Under the pieces are notes generated by a model. That model saw only the letters and a program-made list of their open reading frames with translations, did not search any database and was not told the DNA's origin. A program made the translations under genes and the position numbers. This document shows, piece after piece, positions 1-6,821 of a stretch of DNA of 17,176 bases. Each line of letters begins with the position of its first letter. Position 1 is the stretch's first letter. Source of the DNA: Promethearchaeia archaeon (GTDB lineage: Archaea > Asgardarchaeota > Lokiarchaeia > Sigyniarchaeales > SOKP01); the NCBI GenBank assembly GCA_029856445.1, contig JAHQWY010000039.1, positions 1 to 17,176 of the forward strand. Direction: 5' to 3'.

Positions 1-1
1 A

Positions 2-379
2 AATTTTGATGAAGATTCTTTAAACAAAAGAGAATCAATCGAATATATACCATATACTAGTAGAGGGATTGGGGATGGAATGCTTACTAAACTTATCTCA
101 TGGGCACGAAATTTTGGATGGAAAAAAATCCAATCAACTGCGATTCCCGATGTAAAGCCCTTAAAATTATGGTGGGGAAACCAAACAGTGAACGGATTTC
201 TTAAAAAAGGGTTTACAATTATTAAGGGTTCAGAAGAATTTCATGAAGAAGTTCTCGAAGCAGTTACAAATATGAAAAATGGTTTACATGGAAAAAAAAT
301 TCAGAAAATGTGGGAAGATTACGAGAGTTTATCAGATAAAGACTTAGCTACTACTTATCAAGTAGAGCTTGTTCTTTAA
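2..379 (+). CDS. GNAT-family N-acetyltransferase, C-terminal part (5' truncated by window edge)
   Basis: The reading frame is open from the first full codon (base 2) to the TAA at 377-379, so the gene begins outside the window; the internal ATG at 80 is unlikely to be the true start because coding-like sequence continues upstream of it. The visible 125 residues contain SRGIGDGML, which fits the acetyl-CoA pyrophosphate-binding R-x-x-G-x-G/A signature of motif A in GNAT enzymes, followed by a helix (LISWARNFGW), a beta strand (KKIQSTAIP) and the late GFLKKGF segment usual near the end of the fold. GNAT enzymes transfer an acetyl group from acetyl-CoA to an amine; the substrate cannot be read from this fragment. 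The last 45 residues or so (from SEEFHEE) extend beyond the core fold as a charged helical tail. Family assignment rests on motif and secondary-structure order only. Confidence 0.7.
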   Translation, partial: NFDEDSLNKRESIEYIPYTSRGIGDGMLTKLISWARNFGWKKIQSTAIPDVKPLKLWWGNQTVNGFLKKGFTIIKGSEEFHEEVLEAVTNMKNGLHGKKIQKMWEDYESLSDKDLATTYQVELVL

Positions 380-533
380 TAATCTAACTAATACATTACA
401 CTTTGTTGCTTTAAAGTTATTTATTTGTTAATTTTCTCCTTTAGGATCCAATACTTTATTCAACACTAAGTATAATCCATATTTGTTATAACAATACCCA
501 ACATATTTTACTGAAAAAATCAAAATAAGTATT

Positions 534-539
534 GGTGAT
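534..539 (+). promoter_or_regulatory. Shine-Dalgarno site GGTGAT for the crotonase-fold gene
   Basis: GGTGAT lies six bases before the ATG at 546 and matches the complement of the archaeal 16S rRNA 3' end (GGAGGTGAT consensus). It supports 546 as the start. It also sets this gene apart from several neighbours that look leaderless. Confidence 0.6.
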
Positions 540-545
540 TAAAAA

Positions 546-1286
546 ATGAGTTTTAAAACCATTCTTTATGAATCAAAAAATAAAATCGGTTATATAACTT
601 TAAATCGTCCTGAGAAACATAACGCAATGGATTATCAGATGCTTGATGATTTGGATGCTGTTTTTGATCATGCTGAAGCAGACAAATCGGTAAATGCTAT
701 TGTATTAAAGGGAAATGGTAAAAGTTTCTGTTCCGGATATGATTTAGGCGGATCCTACTATACAACAGCACCGGAGGGAGGATGGACATATAGAAAGCTG
801 TATGACATCTTAGAAAAAAAAATATATGCAAAATATCTGCGCCTTTGGAAGTTCCCGAAACCAACTATTGCCCAAATTCACGGACATTGTCTCGCAGCAG
901 GATGTTACTTACAGCTTCTATGTGACATTTCAATAGCAGCAGATAATGCAAATCTAGGGCATCCGGCTACACGTGGGGGCTTTTCGACAAGTATGCCATT
1001 ATGGCAGGTGTATCTTGGAATTAAAAAAGCTAGATATCTTTTAATGACAGGGTTAACAATTAATGGTAAGGAAGCTGAGCGAATAGGATTGGTAAGTTTA
1101 AGCGTCCCTGAAGAAGAGCTTGAGGAAAAGGTTAATGAAATCGCAACTAGATTGGCTGAAGTGCCTCCAAATGGCGCTTTACACGGAAAAATCACTCTCA
1201 ATACAGCTTTGGAAATTATGGGGGTAAATACTTTATTCACTTATCATGGACAGAGGAATAAGAACGTAAGAATGATATTTAGATGA
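546..1286 (+). CDS. enoyl-CoA hydratase/isomerase (crotonase) family protein, atypical active site
   Basis: A 246-residue protein of the crotonase superfamily, whose members bind acyl-CoA thioesters and stabilise an enolate in an oxyanion hole. Visible signatures: N-terminal IGYITLNRPEKHNAM (residues 14-28), first oxyanion-hole loop GNGKSFCSGYDL (57-67), second loop GHCLAAGCYLQLLCD (113-127), and ISIAADNANLGHPATRGG (128-145). Aligned by eye to classical hydratases, Tyr121 sits where the first catalytic Glu (Glu144 of the rat mitochondrial enzyme) should be, and Ala141 where the second (Glu164) should be. The CoA-binding fold is therefore clear but simple water addition is doubtful; isomerase, hydrolase, decarboxylase or lyase chemistry is possible. 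The C-terminus is short and ends in a basic stretch, and neither other frame extends it. A GGTGAT Shine-Dalgarno supports the start. No fatty-acid oxidation genes lie next to it, so the substrate is unknown. Confidence 0.88.
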   Translation: MSFKTILYESKNKIGYITLNRPEKHNAMDYQMLDDLDAVFDHAEADKSVNAIVLKGNGKSFCSGYDLGGSYYTTAPEGGWTYRKLYDILEKKIYAKYLRLWKFPKPTIAQIHGHCLAAGCYLQLLCDISIAADNANLGHPATRGGFSTSMPLWQVYLGIKKARYLLMTGLTINGKEAERIGLVSLSVPEEELEEKVNEIATRLAEVPPNGALHGKITLNTALEIMGVNTLFTYHGQRNKNVRMIFR

Positions 1287-1336
1287 ACTGATTACAAGCA
1301 TTTGTATCTACTAAAATCCTTTTAATTGGTTCTTTC

Positions 1337-1347
1337 TTTTTTTTTTT
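1337..1347 (+). terminator. T-run, probable archaeal terminator of the crotonase-fold gene
   Basis: An uninterrupted run of 11 T lies about 50 bases after the stop codon, preceded by more T-rich sequence and with no strong hairpin. This is the usual form of intrinsic terminator in archaea. It sits in the 145-base gap before a convergent gene; nothing else is visible in that gap. Confidence 0.5.
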
Positions 1348-1431
1348 AATTTTATAATCCAGGAGTAGTGTAACCACTATTTCCAGTATTTATGGTTTTT
1401 CGTCAGAGAGATAATTCTTAAGAACTCTTTA

Positions 1432-1980
1432 TTATTGATTTAATTTTTCAGAAAACCACTTATCAAAAGCTTTTTTTTCTTTCTGCTTAAACGATTTCGA
1501 AAAGGGGAAGATTTTTCTGAAAATCCTTCTCGGGTCAAGCTGCCCCGCTTGAAACGTTCCATCTGAGCTATTATACTCGTATAGGAAGGTGGATTTCCTG
1601 AGCTTCTTCAAATATTCGAGATTCTCGGCGATTACACTGCTTTTGTCTTGCCAGATCACAATGGCATAATCACAATCCTTGATCATATTTTTCTCCCTCT
1701 CCTTAAGGTTATTACCATATTTGACATCTTGCCAACCCCCAGCATTGTATCTCAAGCTTTTAGCGTGCCCAATCACCACATCCCTATAATTCTTAGAGGC
1801 AAGGTAATCCTGAAAGAGTCTACACGATCCATGGGCTTCAGCAACGACGAAGACGACTCCTTTTTCTATACCTAGATCAATTCTTTCTCTAACTTCTAAT
1901 GGTAGCTCCTTCATCTTGTATGCGCTACTCCCCATTAGGAGCAGCTTTCTCCCTTCATTATAGATACTAGATGTCTTCAT
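1432..1980 (-). CDS. SLOG/Rossmann-like nucleotide-binding protein (hypothetical), GC-richer gene
   Basis: A 182-residue soluble protein. Order of elements: KLLLMGSSAY (first strand and Gly/Ser loop, 13-22), a helix with LPLEVRERIDLGIEKG, VVFVVAEAHGSCRLFQDYL (strand, small loop, helix, about 42-60), YRDVVIGHA, an NAGGW segment, then the CDYAIVIWQDKSSVIAENLEYLKKLRK region (about 103-129) and the strand TFLYEY. The order G-S-S / V-A-E-A-x-G / D-Y-A-I-V-I-W-x-x-K-S / L-K-K resembles small bacterial proteins that I recall carrying GSR...GDAxGxD...DYGFMIWDGKSKGT motifs, which have a SLOG or nucleoside-deoxyribosyltransferase-like fold. That group is thought to bind nucleotides, but no activity can be stated. 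The C-terminal 45 residues are basic and lysine-rich. Sampled lines of this gene run about 42-50% G+C against about 32% in neighbours, suggesting transfer from another genome. Both flanking genes are on the other strand, so it is a lone transcription unit. Confidence 0.6.
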   Translation of the reverse strand: MKTSSIYNEGRKLLLMGSSAYKMKELPLEVRERIDLGIEKGVVFVVAEAHGSCRLFQDYLASKNYRDVVIGHAKSLRYNAGGWQDVKYGNNLKEREKNMIKDCDYAIVIWQDKSSVIAENLEYLKKLRKSTFLYEYNSSDGTFQAGQLDPRRIFRKIFPFSKSFKQKEKKAFDKWFSEKLNQ

Positions 1981-2104
1981 TTAAACAATTCCATTTAAGT
2001 GTTTTTAATGTATTCAATTTCACCAATATTATGTAATCTGTGTAATTTGTTTTTAATAAAACCTTTGTCGTGAATTGTGAAAAGGAGTTAGTTTATGATC
2101 AAAA

Positions 2105-2112
2105 TTTTTAAA
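2105..2112 (+). promoter_or_regulatory. putative TATA box (TTTTTAAA) for the Fe-S protein operon
   Basis: TTTTTAAA is centred about 34 bases before the ATG at 2143. With the usual archaeal spacing the transcript would start near 2135, giving a leader of a few bases. No Shine-Dalgarno stands directly before the ATG, which fits a near-leaderless mRNA. The rest of the 162-base gap (1981-2142) holds nothing else I can support. Confidence 0.4.
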
Positions 2113-2142
2113 CAAACTTAATTTTAGTAAATTTGATTTAAA

Positions 2143-3312
2143 ATGTTAAAAAGTGATGAAAAAAAACTGGATGAAAAATTTACAAACGCTGCCAGAATTA
2201 TAACTAGAGCAAAACCAGACGATGCAATTCCAGAAGAGATAGTGGGAATTATAAAAATTGCTGTTGGGGAAGAAAACGTCGATTTCTTAAGAGCGTTTGA
2301 AGAGAAAAGTTCATTTACTATGGAAGAATTGAAAGATAGTTTAAAGAAAAAAGGTGTTGAATTAACTGAAGAAGAAATCTTAGTTAAGGTAGATGCACTA
2401 GCCAAAAATGGTGTAATAATGGATCAGCCTACAACTGATGGTATAATGATTTACCGAACACTCCCATTTGGCAGAATATTTGACTATATTTTTATGAGGG
2501 ACATTGATATAGAGGATAAGGATATTAAAGAACTCGCTAGATTACAACATAGCTTGCATGAAAAAAGAAAAGAAAGTGTTCAAAAAAATTACGATTCATA
2601 TAAGTCCACTATTAATAAAGTGAGACCAATTGATAGAACTGTAATTAGCAGCTTTTCTAATCAAGCAACTGGAGAAGAGATTGAAATTATTATCGATGAA
2701 ACAATAGAATCACCTCAAGAGATGATATTACCAACTCAAACAGTTGAAGAGATTATTGAAAAATATGATGATATAGCCGTTGGTAGCTGCTATTGTCGAA
2801 ATCATAAAAGAGTTCTTGGAGATCCATGTAAGCAGACAAATATCAAAGATACTTGCTTTACTTTTGGGAAGAGTGCACGACATACAGCAAAGCATGGTTT
2901 TGCGAGACTTATATCAAAAGAAGAAGCGCGAGATTTATTAGCAAAAATACGTGATGATGGTTTAGTGCATAAAGCTATGCATTTGCGCGCAAATCCAGAA
3001 CTTCGAGAAGATGCTATATGTAATTGTTGTTCCGATTGTTGTCCTCAAGGTGGAGGATTTATGGTAAGACCTATTGCTAATTATACCAATTTCTTATCAC
3101 AGATAAATCAAGAATTATGCATTGGTTGTGGTACGTGCGTAGAAAAATGTCATCAATTGATAATAGAGCTGAATGAAGATGGTATAGCGGAAAGGGATGA
3201 AGAAAGGTGCATAGGATGTGGTGTTTGTGCATATTTCTGTCCTGAAAATGCCATATCTATGGTTAAAACTCCATTAAGAATTGTTCGGATAATGCCCGCT
3301 CGTTTAAATTAA
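2143..3312 (+). CDS. winged-helix-like, Cys-rich protein with two [4Fe-4S] ferredoxin motifs (paralogue 1)
   Basis: A 389-residue cytoplasmic iron-sulfur protein. The start is the first ATG after an in-frame TGA at 2134. Residues about 55-105 look like a winged-helix segment (FTMEELKDSL ... ILVKVDALAKNGVIM, then a strand with MIYRTLPFGRIF). The middle domain carries CYCR (Cys216, Cys218), Cys229, Cys238 followed by FTFGKSA, then GFARLISKEEA and GLVHKAMH, and the cluster CNCCSDCC (Cys293, 295, 296, 299, 300). The C-terminus has two ferredoxin motifs: Cys326/329/332/336 and Cys356/359/362/366. The first lacks the usual Pro after the fourth Cys (His337). The eight ferredoxin cysteines should bind two [4Fe-4S] clusters; the middle cysteines could bind another. 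The family is widespread in anaerobes and usually annotated only as 4Fe-4S binding protein. It is first in a probable three-gene operon. A redox sensor/regulator or an electron carrier are both possible. Confidence 0.85.
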   Translation: MLKSDEKKLDEKFTNAARIITRAKPDDAIPEEIVGIIKIAVGEENVDFLRAFEEKSSFTMEELKDSLKKKGVELTEEEILVKVDALAKNGVIMDQPTTDGIMIYRTLPFGRIFDYIFMRDIDIEDKDIKELARLQHSLHEKRKESVQKNYDSYKSTINKVRPIDRTVISSFSNQATGEEIEIIIDETIESPQEMILPTQTVEEIIEKYDDIAVGSCYCRNHKRVLGDPCKQTNIKDTCFTFGKSARHTAKHGFARLISKEEARDLLAKIRDDGLVHKAMHLRANPELREDAICNCCSDCCPQGGGFMVRPIANYTNFLSQINQELCIGCGTCVEKCHQLIIELNEDGIAERDEERCIGCGVCAYFCPENAISMVKTPLRIVRIMPARLN

Positions 3313-3341
3313 GTGATATTACTATTATCAAGGTAGAAATA

Positions 3342-4373
3342 ATGTCTGACGAATCTTATGTTAAATTAAGGGAGTATATAAATAAAAACTCAATTGGTCT
3401 TCCTGAAACCTCAACCGGTGTTGGAGTTAAAATATTGAAAAGACTTTTTTCAACCGAAGATGTGGAAGTTTTTTTAAAATTGAAACCTTCTCGAGAAAGG
3501 GAAACCGCAGATCAAATAGCGGAGCGAACAGGCTTAGATAAAAATGTGGTTGAGAGGGACTTAGAATCTTTATCTAAAAAAGGACTACTTTTTCGCATCC
3601 GTAGAGGCAATATCACCATCTATAATCTTGCACCATTTATGATTGGATTATATGAATATTCAGTACAAAATATAGATGAAGATCTCGCTCAATTGTATCG
3701 AGAATATTTTGATACGAAATTTATTTATGAACTTACAAAATTTAATATACCGGGCTTTAAGGTTATCCCCATCGAAGAAACGATTGAGCCTGATACAGTG
3801 CTTGTACCTTATCAAAAACTTAAGGAGAGTATAAAAGATGCTAGAATAATCTCTGTTGCAGAGTGTATATGCAGAAAAGAAACTAGGCTCATTCATGGTA
3901 GTTGTAATAAAGAATATCCCACGGAAAATTGTCTGAGTTTTGGTGCTGCTGCTGAATATTATATTGAAAATGGGATAGGACGAGAAATAACTGCTGATGA
4001 AGCGATAAAAATTATTGATGAAGCCGATGAAGCAGGACTGGTACACGCAGGAGCTAATAAAACACATTTATCGAATATTTGCAATTGTTGTCCCTGCTGT
4101 TGTGGTTTAATGAGAGGTATAACCCAATTTGGTTTTGATAAACATAAATTCATGAATGCAATATTCGAATCCGTTATTGACAAAGATCTATGCATTGCTT
4201 GTAAGGCCTGTGTTGATAGATGTCCTGTTAATGCAATTTCTATAGAAGAAGATTTTGCTGTAGTTGATAGGAATAAATGTCTTGGCTGTGGTTTATGTCA
4301 TAGAACTTGTCCCGAAGAGGCAATAATCTTACAATTAAGGGAAGATAGGATGGAACCGTTCCCAAGTCTATAA
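3342..4373 (+). CDS. winged-helix-like, Cys-rich protein with two [4Fe-4S] ferredoxin motifs (paralogue 2)
   Basis: A 343-residue paralogue of the preceding protein, 29 bases downstream and probably co-transcribed (AAGG lies about 8 bases before the ATG). Its winged helix is easier to see: ETADQIAERTGLDKNVVERDL (about 54-74), then ESLSKKGLLFRI and wing strands GNITIYNLAPF (about 89-99). The middle domain repeats the same plan: CICRKET (Cys175, Cys177), Cys188, Cys197 with LSFGAAA, GREITADEA, GLVHAGANK, and CNCCPCCC (Cys247, 249, 250, 252, 253, 254). Two ferredoxin motifs follow, Cys284/287/290/294 and Cys313/316/319/323, both ending in Cys-Pro. Two [4Fe-4S] clusters are expected plus a possible third centre. 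It differs from paralogue 1 mainly in a shorter helical linker between the winged helix and the first Cys pair. A DNA-binding redox regulator is conceivable, but the wHTH could equally be a structural or partner-binding domain. Confidence 0.85.
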   Translation: MSDESYVKLREYINKNSIGLPETSTGVGVKILKRLFSTEDVEVFLKLKPSRERETADQIAERTGLDKNVVERDLESLSKKGLLFRIRRGNITIYNLAPFMIGLYEYSVQNIDEDLAQLYREYFDTKFIYELTKFNIPGFKVIPIEETIEPDTVLVPYQKLKESIKDARIISVAECICRKETRLIHGSCNKEYPTENCLSFGAAAEYYIENGIGREITADEAIKIIDEADEAGLVHAGANKTHLSNICNCCPCCCGLMRGITQFGFDKHKFMNAIFESVIDKDLCIACKACVDRCPVNAISIEEDFAVVDRNKCLGCGLCHRTCPEEAIILQLREDRMEPFPSL

Positions 4374-4380
4374 ATTTAAA
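4369..4380 (+). promoter_or_regulatory. putative TATA box for the nitrilase-family gene
   Basis: A 12-base A/T element (TATAAA followed by TTTAAA) overlaps the stop codon of the preceding gene and is centred about 26-27 bases before the ATG at 4401. That spacing would give a leaderless transcript, so the gene may have its own promoter in addition to read-through from the Fe-S genes. Confidence 0.4.
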
Positions 4381-4400
4381 CTTAAGCTTTTAAAAATGAT

Positions 4401-5174
4401 ATGACAATAGCAATTAAAGTTAAGGTTGCAGCATGCCAGATTGAATGTATTGATGGAGATCGAGAGGGAAATTTTGAACGCATTGAAAAGGCACTACAGC
4501 AATTAGATAAAGTTGATATTGCTTGCTTTCCCGAATGTTCTCTATTGGGATGGGTAAATCCGAAAGCCCATCTACTTGCGAATACTATTCCAGGACCAGA
4601 TACGGATAGAATATGCCAACTTTCAAAAAAATATAAAATCATGATCTCAATAGGATTAGCGGAAAAGGAGGGAAATAGACTATATGACTCTGTAGTCCTA
4701 ATCGATAATAAGGGAGAGATCCTCCTGAAACATCGGAAAATAAACCTTCTTACCAAATTGATGAATCCTCCTTATACTTCAGGAGAAATTATATCATTTG
4801 TTAATACTGAATTCGGTAGAATTGGATTGTTAATCTGTGCAGACACATTTAAAGATGATTTAATAAAACAGATGAGTGAGAAGAAACCTGATCTTCTTAT
4901 TGTTCCTTATGGATGGGCAGAAAAGCGAGAAAATTGGCCAGAACATGGAAAAAAATTGGAAAGATTAGCGAAAAGTGTAGCAGAAAGAGTAAAGGCTGGT
5001 GTTATTGGTACAGATTTAGTGGGTGAAATTACTTCCGGGCCATGGAAAGGCTACATTTATGGTGGACAGAGTGTTATAGCGGACAATTCAGGCAAAATCT
5101 TAGCGATTGGGAAAGATCGAGAACCAGATATTCTTATTCAAGATATGATGTTTTCAACCTTGAAAGATAAATAG
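4401..5174 (+). CDS. carbon-nitrogen hydrolase (nitrilase superfamily amidase)
   Basis: A 257-residue enzyme of the nitrilase superfamily, close to the usual length of 250-280. The catalytic triad is complete: Glu45 in IACFPECSLLGW, Lys113 in LLKHRKINLL and Cys146 in LLICADTFKDD. These enzymes cleave non-peptide C-N bonds in amides, N-carbamoyl compounds or omega-amides through a cysteine thioester; few are true nitrilases. The CADTFKDD segment replaces the more common CYDxRFPE after the nucleophile, so it does not look like a standard omega-amidase and the substrate cannot be named. It has no signal peptide and is probably cytoplasmic. It starts 27 bases after the second Fe-S gene on the same strand, so the three likely form an operon, although an A/T box suggests it may also be transcribed alone. 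Its stop faces the convergent DUF3795 gene 16 bases away. Confidence 0.9.
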   Translation: MTIAIKVKVAACQIECIDGDREGNFERIEKALQQLDKVDIACFPECSLLGWVNPKAHLLANTIPGPDTDRICQLSKKYKIMISIGLAEKEGNRLYDSVVLIDNKGEILLKHRKINLLTKLMNPPYTSGEIISFVNTEFGRIGLLICADTFKDDLIKQMSEKKPDLLIVPYGWAEKRENWPEHGKKLERLAKSVAERVKAGVIGTDLVGEITSGPWKGYIYGGQSVIADNSGKILAIGKDREPDILIQDMMFSTLKDK

Positions 5175-5190
5175 CATACGCTATTAATTG

Positions 5191-5529
5191 CTAGAATTTC
5201 CAACCTGGGCAGAACATGCATTTCTCCTGTTCTGCGATCCATGCTTTAATTCCAATCTCTTTCATCTTTTTCATGTTCTCTACGGTTTGTTTATGATGGG
5301 CATAGCCATCGGAAGAAAAATCCTCCAATTTCTGGCACGGAAATTCAATACACTCAAAACAATATCGATGACCCTTCTCCCGTGCACAAGGTAATAATAT
5401 GCATTCTTTGCTCGAGTGATTCCCTAGTAATCCTCTTGCACATTCGTTTTCACATCTGGTGGTGTGATAATCAGGGCATTTTGCGCAATTTAATCCACAA
5501 ATAGCAATATTCCATTTTTCAGCTTCCAT
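5191..5529 (-). CDS. DUF3795 domain cysteine-rich protein
   Basis: A 112-residue protein with 12 cysteines (11, 15, 18, 26, 30, 43, 48, 57, 60, 65, 104, 107). The CGLNCAKCPDY start, the RYCFECIEFPCQKLE segment (about 56-69) and the late IKAWIAEQEKCMFCPGW are the marks of DUF3795, a family common in anaerobic bacteria and archaea whose role is unknown but whose cysteines probably bind zinc or an Fe-S cluster. The chain ends just after the last CxxC, slightly shorter than many members. It follows the acyltransferase gene by five bases, and its Shine-Dalgarno lies in the last codons of that gene, so the two should be translated together. Whether that reflects a shared function is not known. Confidence 0.85.
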   Translation of the reverse strand: MEAEKWNIAICGLNCAKCPDYHTTRCENECARGLLGNHSSKECILLPCAREKGHRYCFECIEFPCQKLEDFSSDGYAHHKQTVENMKKMKEIGIKAWIAEQEKCMFCPGWKF

Positions 5530-5534
5530 AAGAT

Positions 5535-6719
5535 TTATCCTTCTCCCAACTTATCTTTACTCACTTTATTCGATAAAGGTTTCTTCTTTAAACTCATTCC
5601 AAATAGGAATCGAAGGATATTAACCTGCCTAATAATCATAACTAAGGCAATAATTATGGCAAAGGATATACCACAAATAATAAGGTACTTCAATAAGATC
5701 ATTAAGTCTGTTTGAACTACATAAAAACCAATAATGACGATAATTGTCTGATGAACTACATAAAAAGGCATAACAATATCATTCAGAAATTTTCTTGATT
5801 TATGGTTAAAATTTAGATGTTTACTTGCTGACCCAAGAATTACAATTATAAAGCTCCACACATAAGTTAAACCAAGAATCCAATATAAAAAGAAATTATC
5901 AAGGAATAATATTACAACTGGTAAAATTAATATAGATATAATACCTACAATCAAAGCAATATGCCAGTGATTCTCAATAGATTCTTTGAAATATTTATCA
6001 GATGCTATCATAAATCCTATTATGTAAAAAACTAATAATGAAAAGAGATTATAACCCCCAAATTCTCCAAGAATAGAAAGTGGATTAAGTAATTGCAATA
6101 ATAATGCTGGAATAATTAATAAGTAAAGTGATCCCGGTTTCTTGAAAAAAGGTGCTACTTTTGAAATTTTTTCAAGATTTTTATCTTTCCTAAGAAACAC
6201 AAATAAGTTAACAGTTACGAGAGAGAAGAGGAAAAGTAAAATCAGAAACCATAAATGGAATCCTGCCCATGGAAAGTTTCCCCCATAACCATATAATCCA
6301 TTAAAATATTGAGGGTAAAATTCGAAAAAAGAACCAGTAAACTCAGAATGGCTTACTCGATCAAGATAGACTTGTATAGGAATTTGAGTAAATATCGCAA
6401 ATAAGAATGGGATCATGAGACGAATGAATCTTGCTTTTATATAAAGCCCAGCATTCGCGAAACCTAAAAAGTAAAAAGTTGCCATCCCTGAAATTATAAA
6501 GAAAAGAGGCATTCCAATACCACCTAAGAAAGTGAAGAAAAATGTCACACCTAAATCAACTTCATCATTTTTAATGTGCCATTCAAATTCATCAAAAAAT
6601 CTTGAACAATGGTAAATAAAAACCAAAAAAACTGCAATTATCCTCAACCAATCAATATCATAACGTCTTTCAAAATTAATTAATTTCTTGTTTAGAGTTA
6701 TTCTATTAGTTGATGTCAT
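5535..6719 (-). CDS. acyltransferase 3 family membrane protein (copy 1)
   Basis: A 394-residue polytopic membrane protein with about ten hydrophobic segments. The N-terminal RRYDIDWLRIIAVFLVFIYHCSRFF (split here as residues 18-42) is the signature of acyltransferase-3 proteins: a short cytoplasmic start, a first helix with D-W-L-R, and His37, the likely catalytic or acyl-CoA-related histidine. Further features are the Gly-rich FLGGIGMPLFFIISG stretch (about 64-78) and RFIRLMIPFLFA, which also recur in the family. Members O-acylate sugars of lipids, polysaccharides or small molecules at the membrane. It is the first gene of a two-gene unit with DUF3795, transcribed away from a second AT3 gene. 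The substrate is unknown; a surface glycan or lipid is the likely target. Confidence 0.85.
   Translation of the reverse strand: MTSTNRITLNKKLINFERRYDIDWLRIIAVFLVFIYHCSRFFDEFEWHIKNDEVDLGVTFFFTFLGGIGMPLFFIISGMATFYFLGFANAGLYIKARFIRLMIPFLFAIFTQIPIQVYLDRVSHSEFTGSFFEFYPQYFNGLYGYGGNFPWAGFHLWFLILLFLFSLVTVNLFVFLRKDKNLEKISKVAPFFKKPGSLYLLIIPALLLQLLNPLSILGEFGGYNLFSLLVFYIIGFMIASDKYFKESIENHWHIALIVGIISILILPVVILFLDNFFLYWILGLTYVWSFIIVILGSASKHLNFNHKSRKFLNDIVMPFYVVHQTIIVIIGFYVVQTDLMILLKYLIICGISFAIIIALVMIIRQVNILRFLFGMSLKKKPLSNKVSKDKLGEG
5538..5546 (-). promoter_or_regulatory. Shine-Dalgarno GGAGAAGGA for DUF3795, inside the end of the upstream gene
   Basis: On the minus strand GGAGAAGGA forms the last three sense codons of the acyltransferase gene and stands just before its stop, eight bases ahead of the DUF3795 ATG. 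This points to translational coupling and confirms the start of the small gene. Confidence 0.6.
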
Positions 6720-6739
6720 AATCTTACCTTCTTATTATC

Positions 6740-6748
6740 AATATATTA
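6740..6748 (-). promoter_or_regulatory. putative TATA box for acyltransferase copy 1
   Basis: TAATATATT on the minus strand is centred about 25 bases ahead of the start codon at 6719, the spacing expected for a leaderless archaeal transcript. It lies in the 218-base divergent region shared with the second acyltransferase gene. Confidence 0.4.
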
Positions 6749-6787
6749 GGATGTTAAGTTTAATAATTAATATTATTTTTCAGTTTC

Positions 6788-6795
6788 TTTATATA
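6788..6795 (+). promoter_or_regulatory. putative TATA box (TTTATATA) for the small ORF and acyltransferase copy 2
   Basis: TTTATATA is centred about 30 bases before the ATG at 6822 and would start transcription near 6818. It is too far (about 146 bases) from the acyltransferase ATG at 6938 to be its leaderless promoter, so the transcript would include the 38-codon ORF. A weaker A/T stretch near 6887-6896 is an alternative. Confidence 0.4.
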
Positions 6796-6821
6796 GTTTT
6801 CATCTTGAAATAAAGAACAAA

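Noticed and set aside
905..1240. 111-codon minus-strand ORF
   Set aside because: Lies wholly inside the crotonase-fold gene on the opposite strand, with no family features; a shadow frame.
2095..2121. Eight-codon ORF preceded by AAAGGAG at 2081-2087, just upstream of the first Fe-S gene
   Set aside because: The Shine-Dalgarno is good but the TATA box at 2105-2112 lies inside it and would start transcription after it; too short to support as a gene.
3660..4195. Two minus-strand ORFs opposite the second Fe-S protein
   Set aside because: They mirror a gene with clear ferredoxin motifs and show only low-complexity Ser/Ile/Phe-rich translation.
4382..4756. 124-codon minus-strand ORF opposite the nitrilase-family gene
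   Set aside because: The plus strand carries a full catalytic triad; this frame has no recognisable motif.
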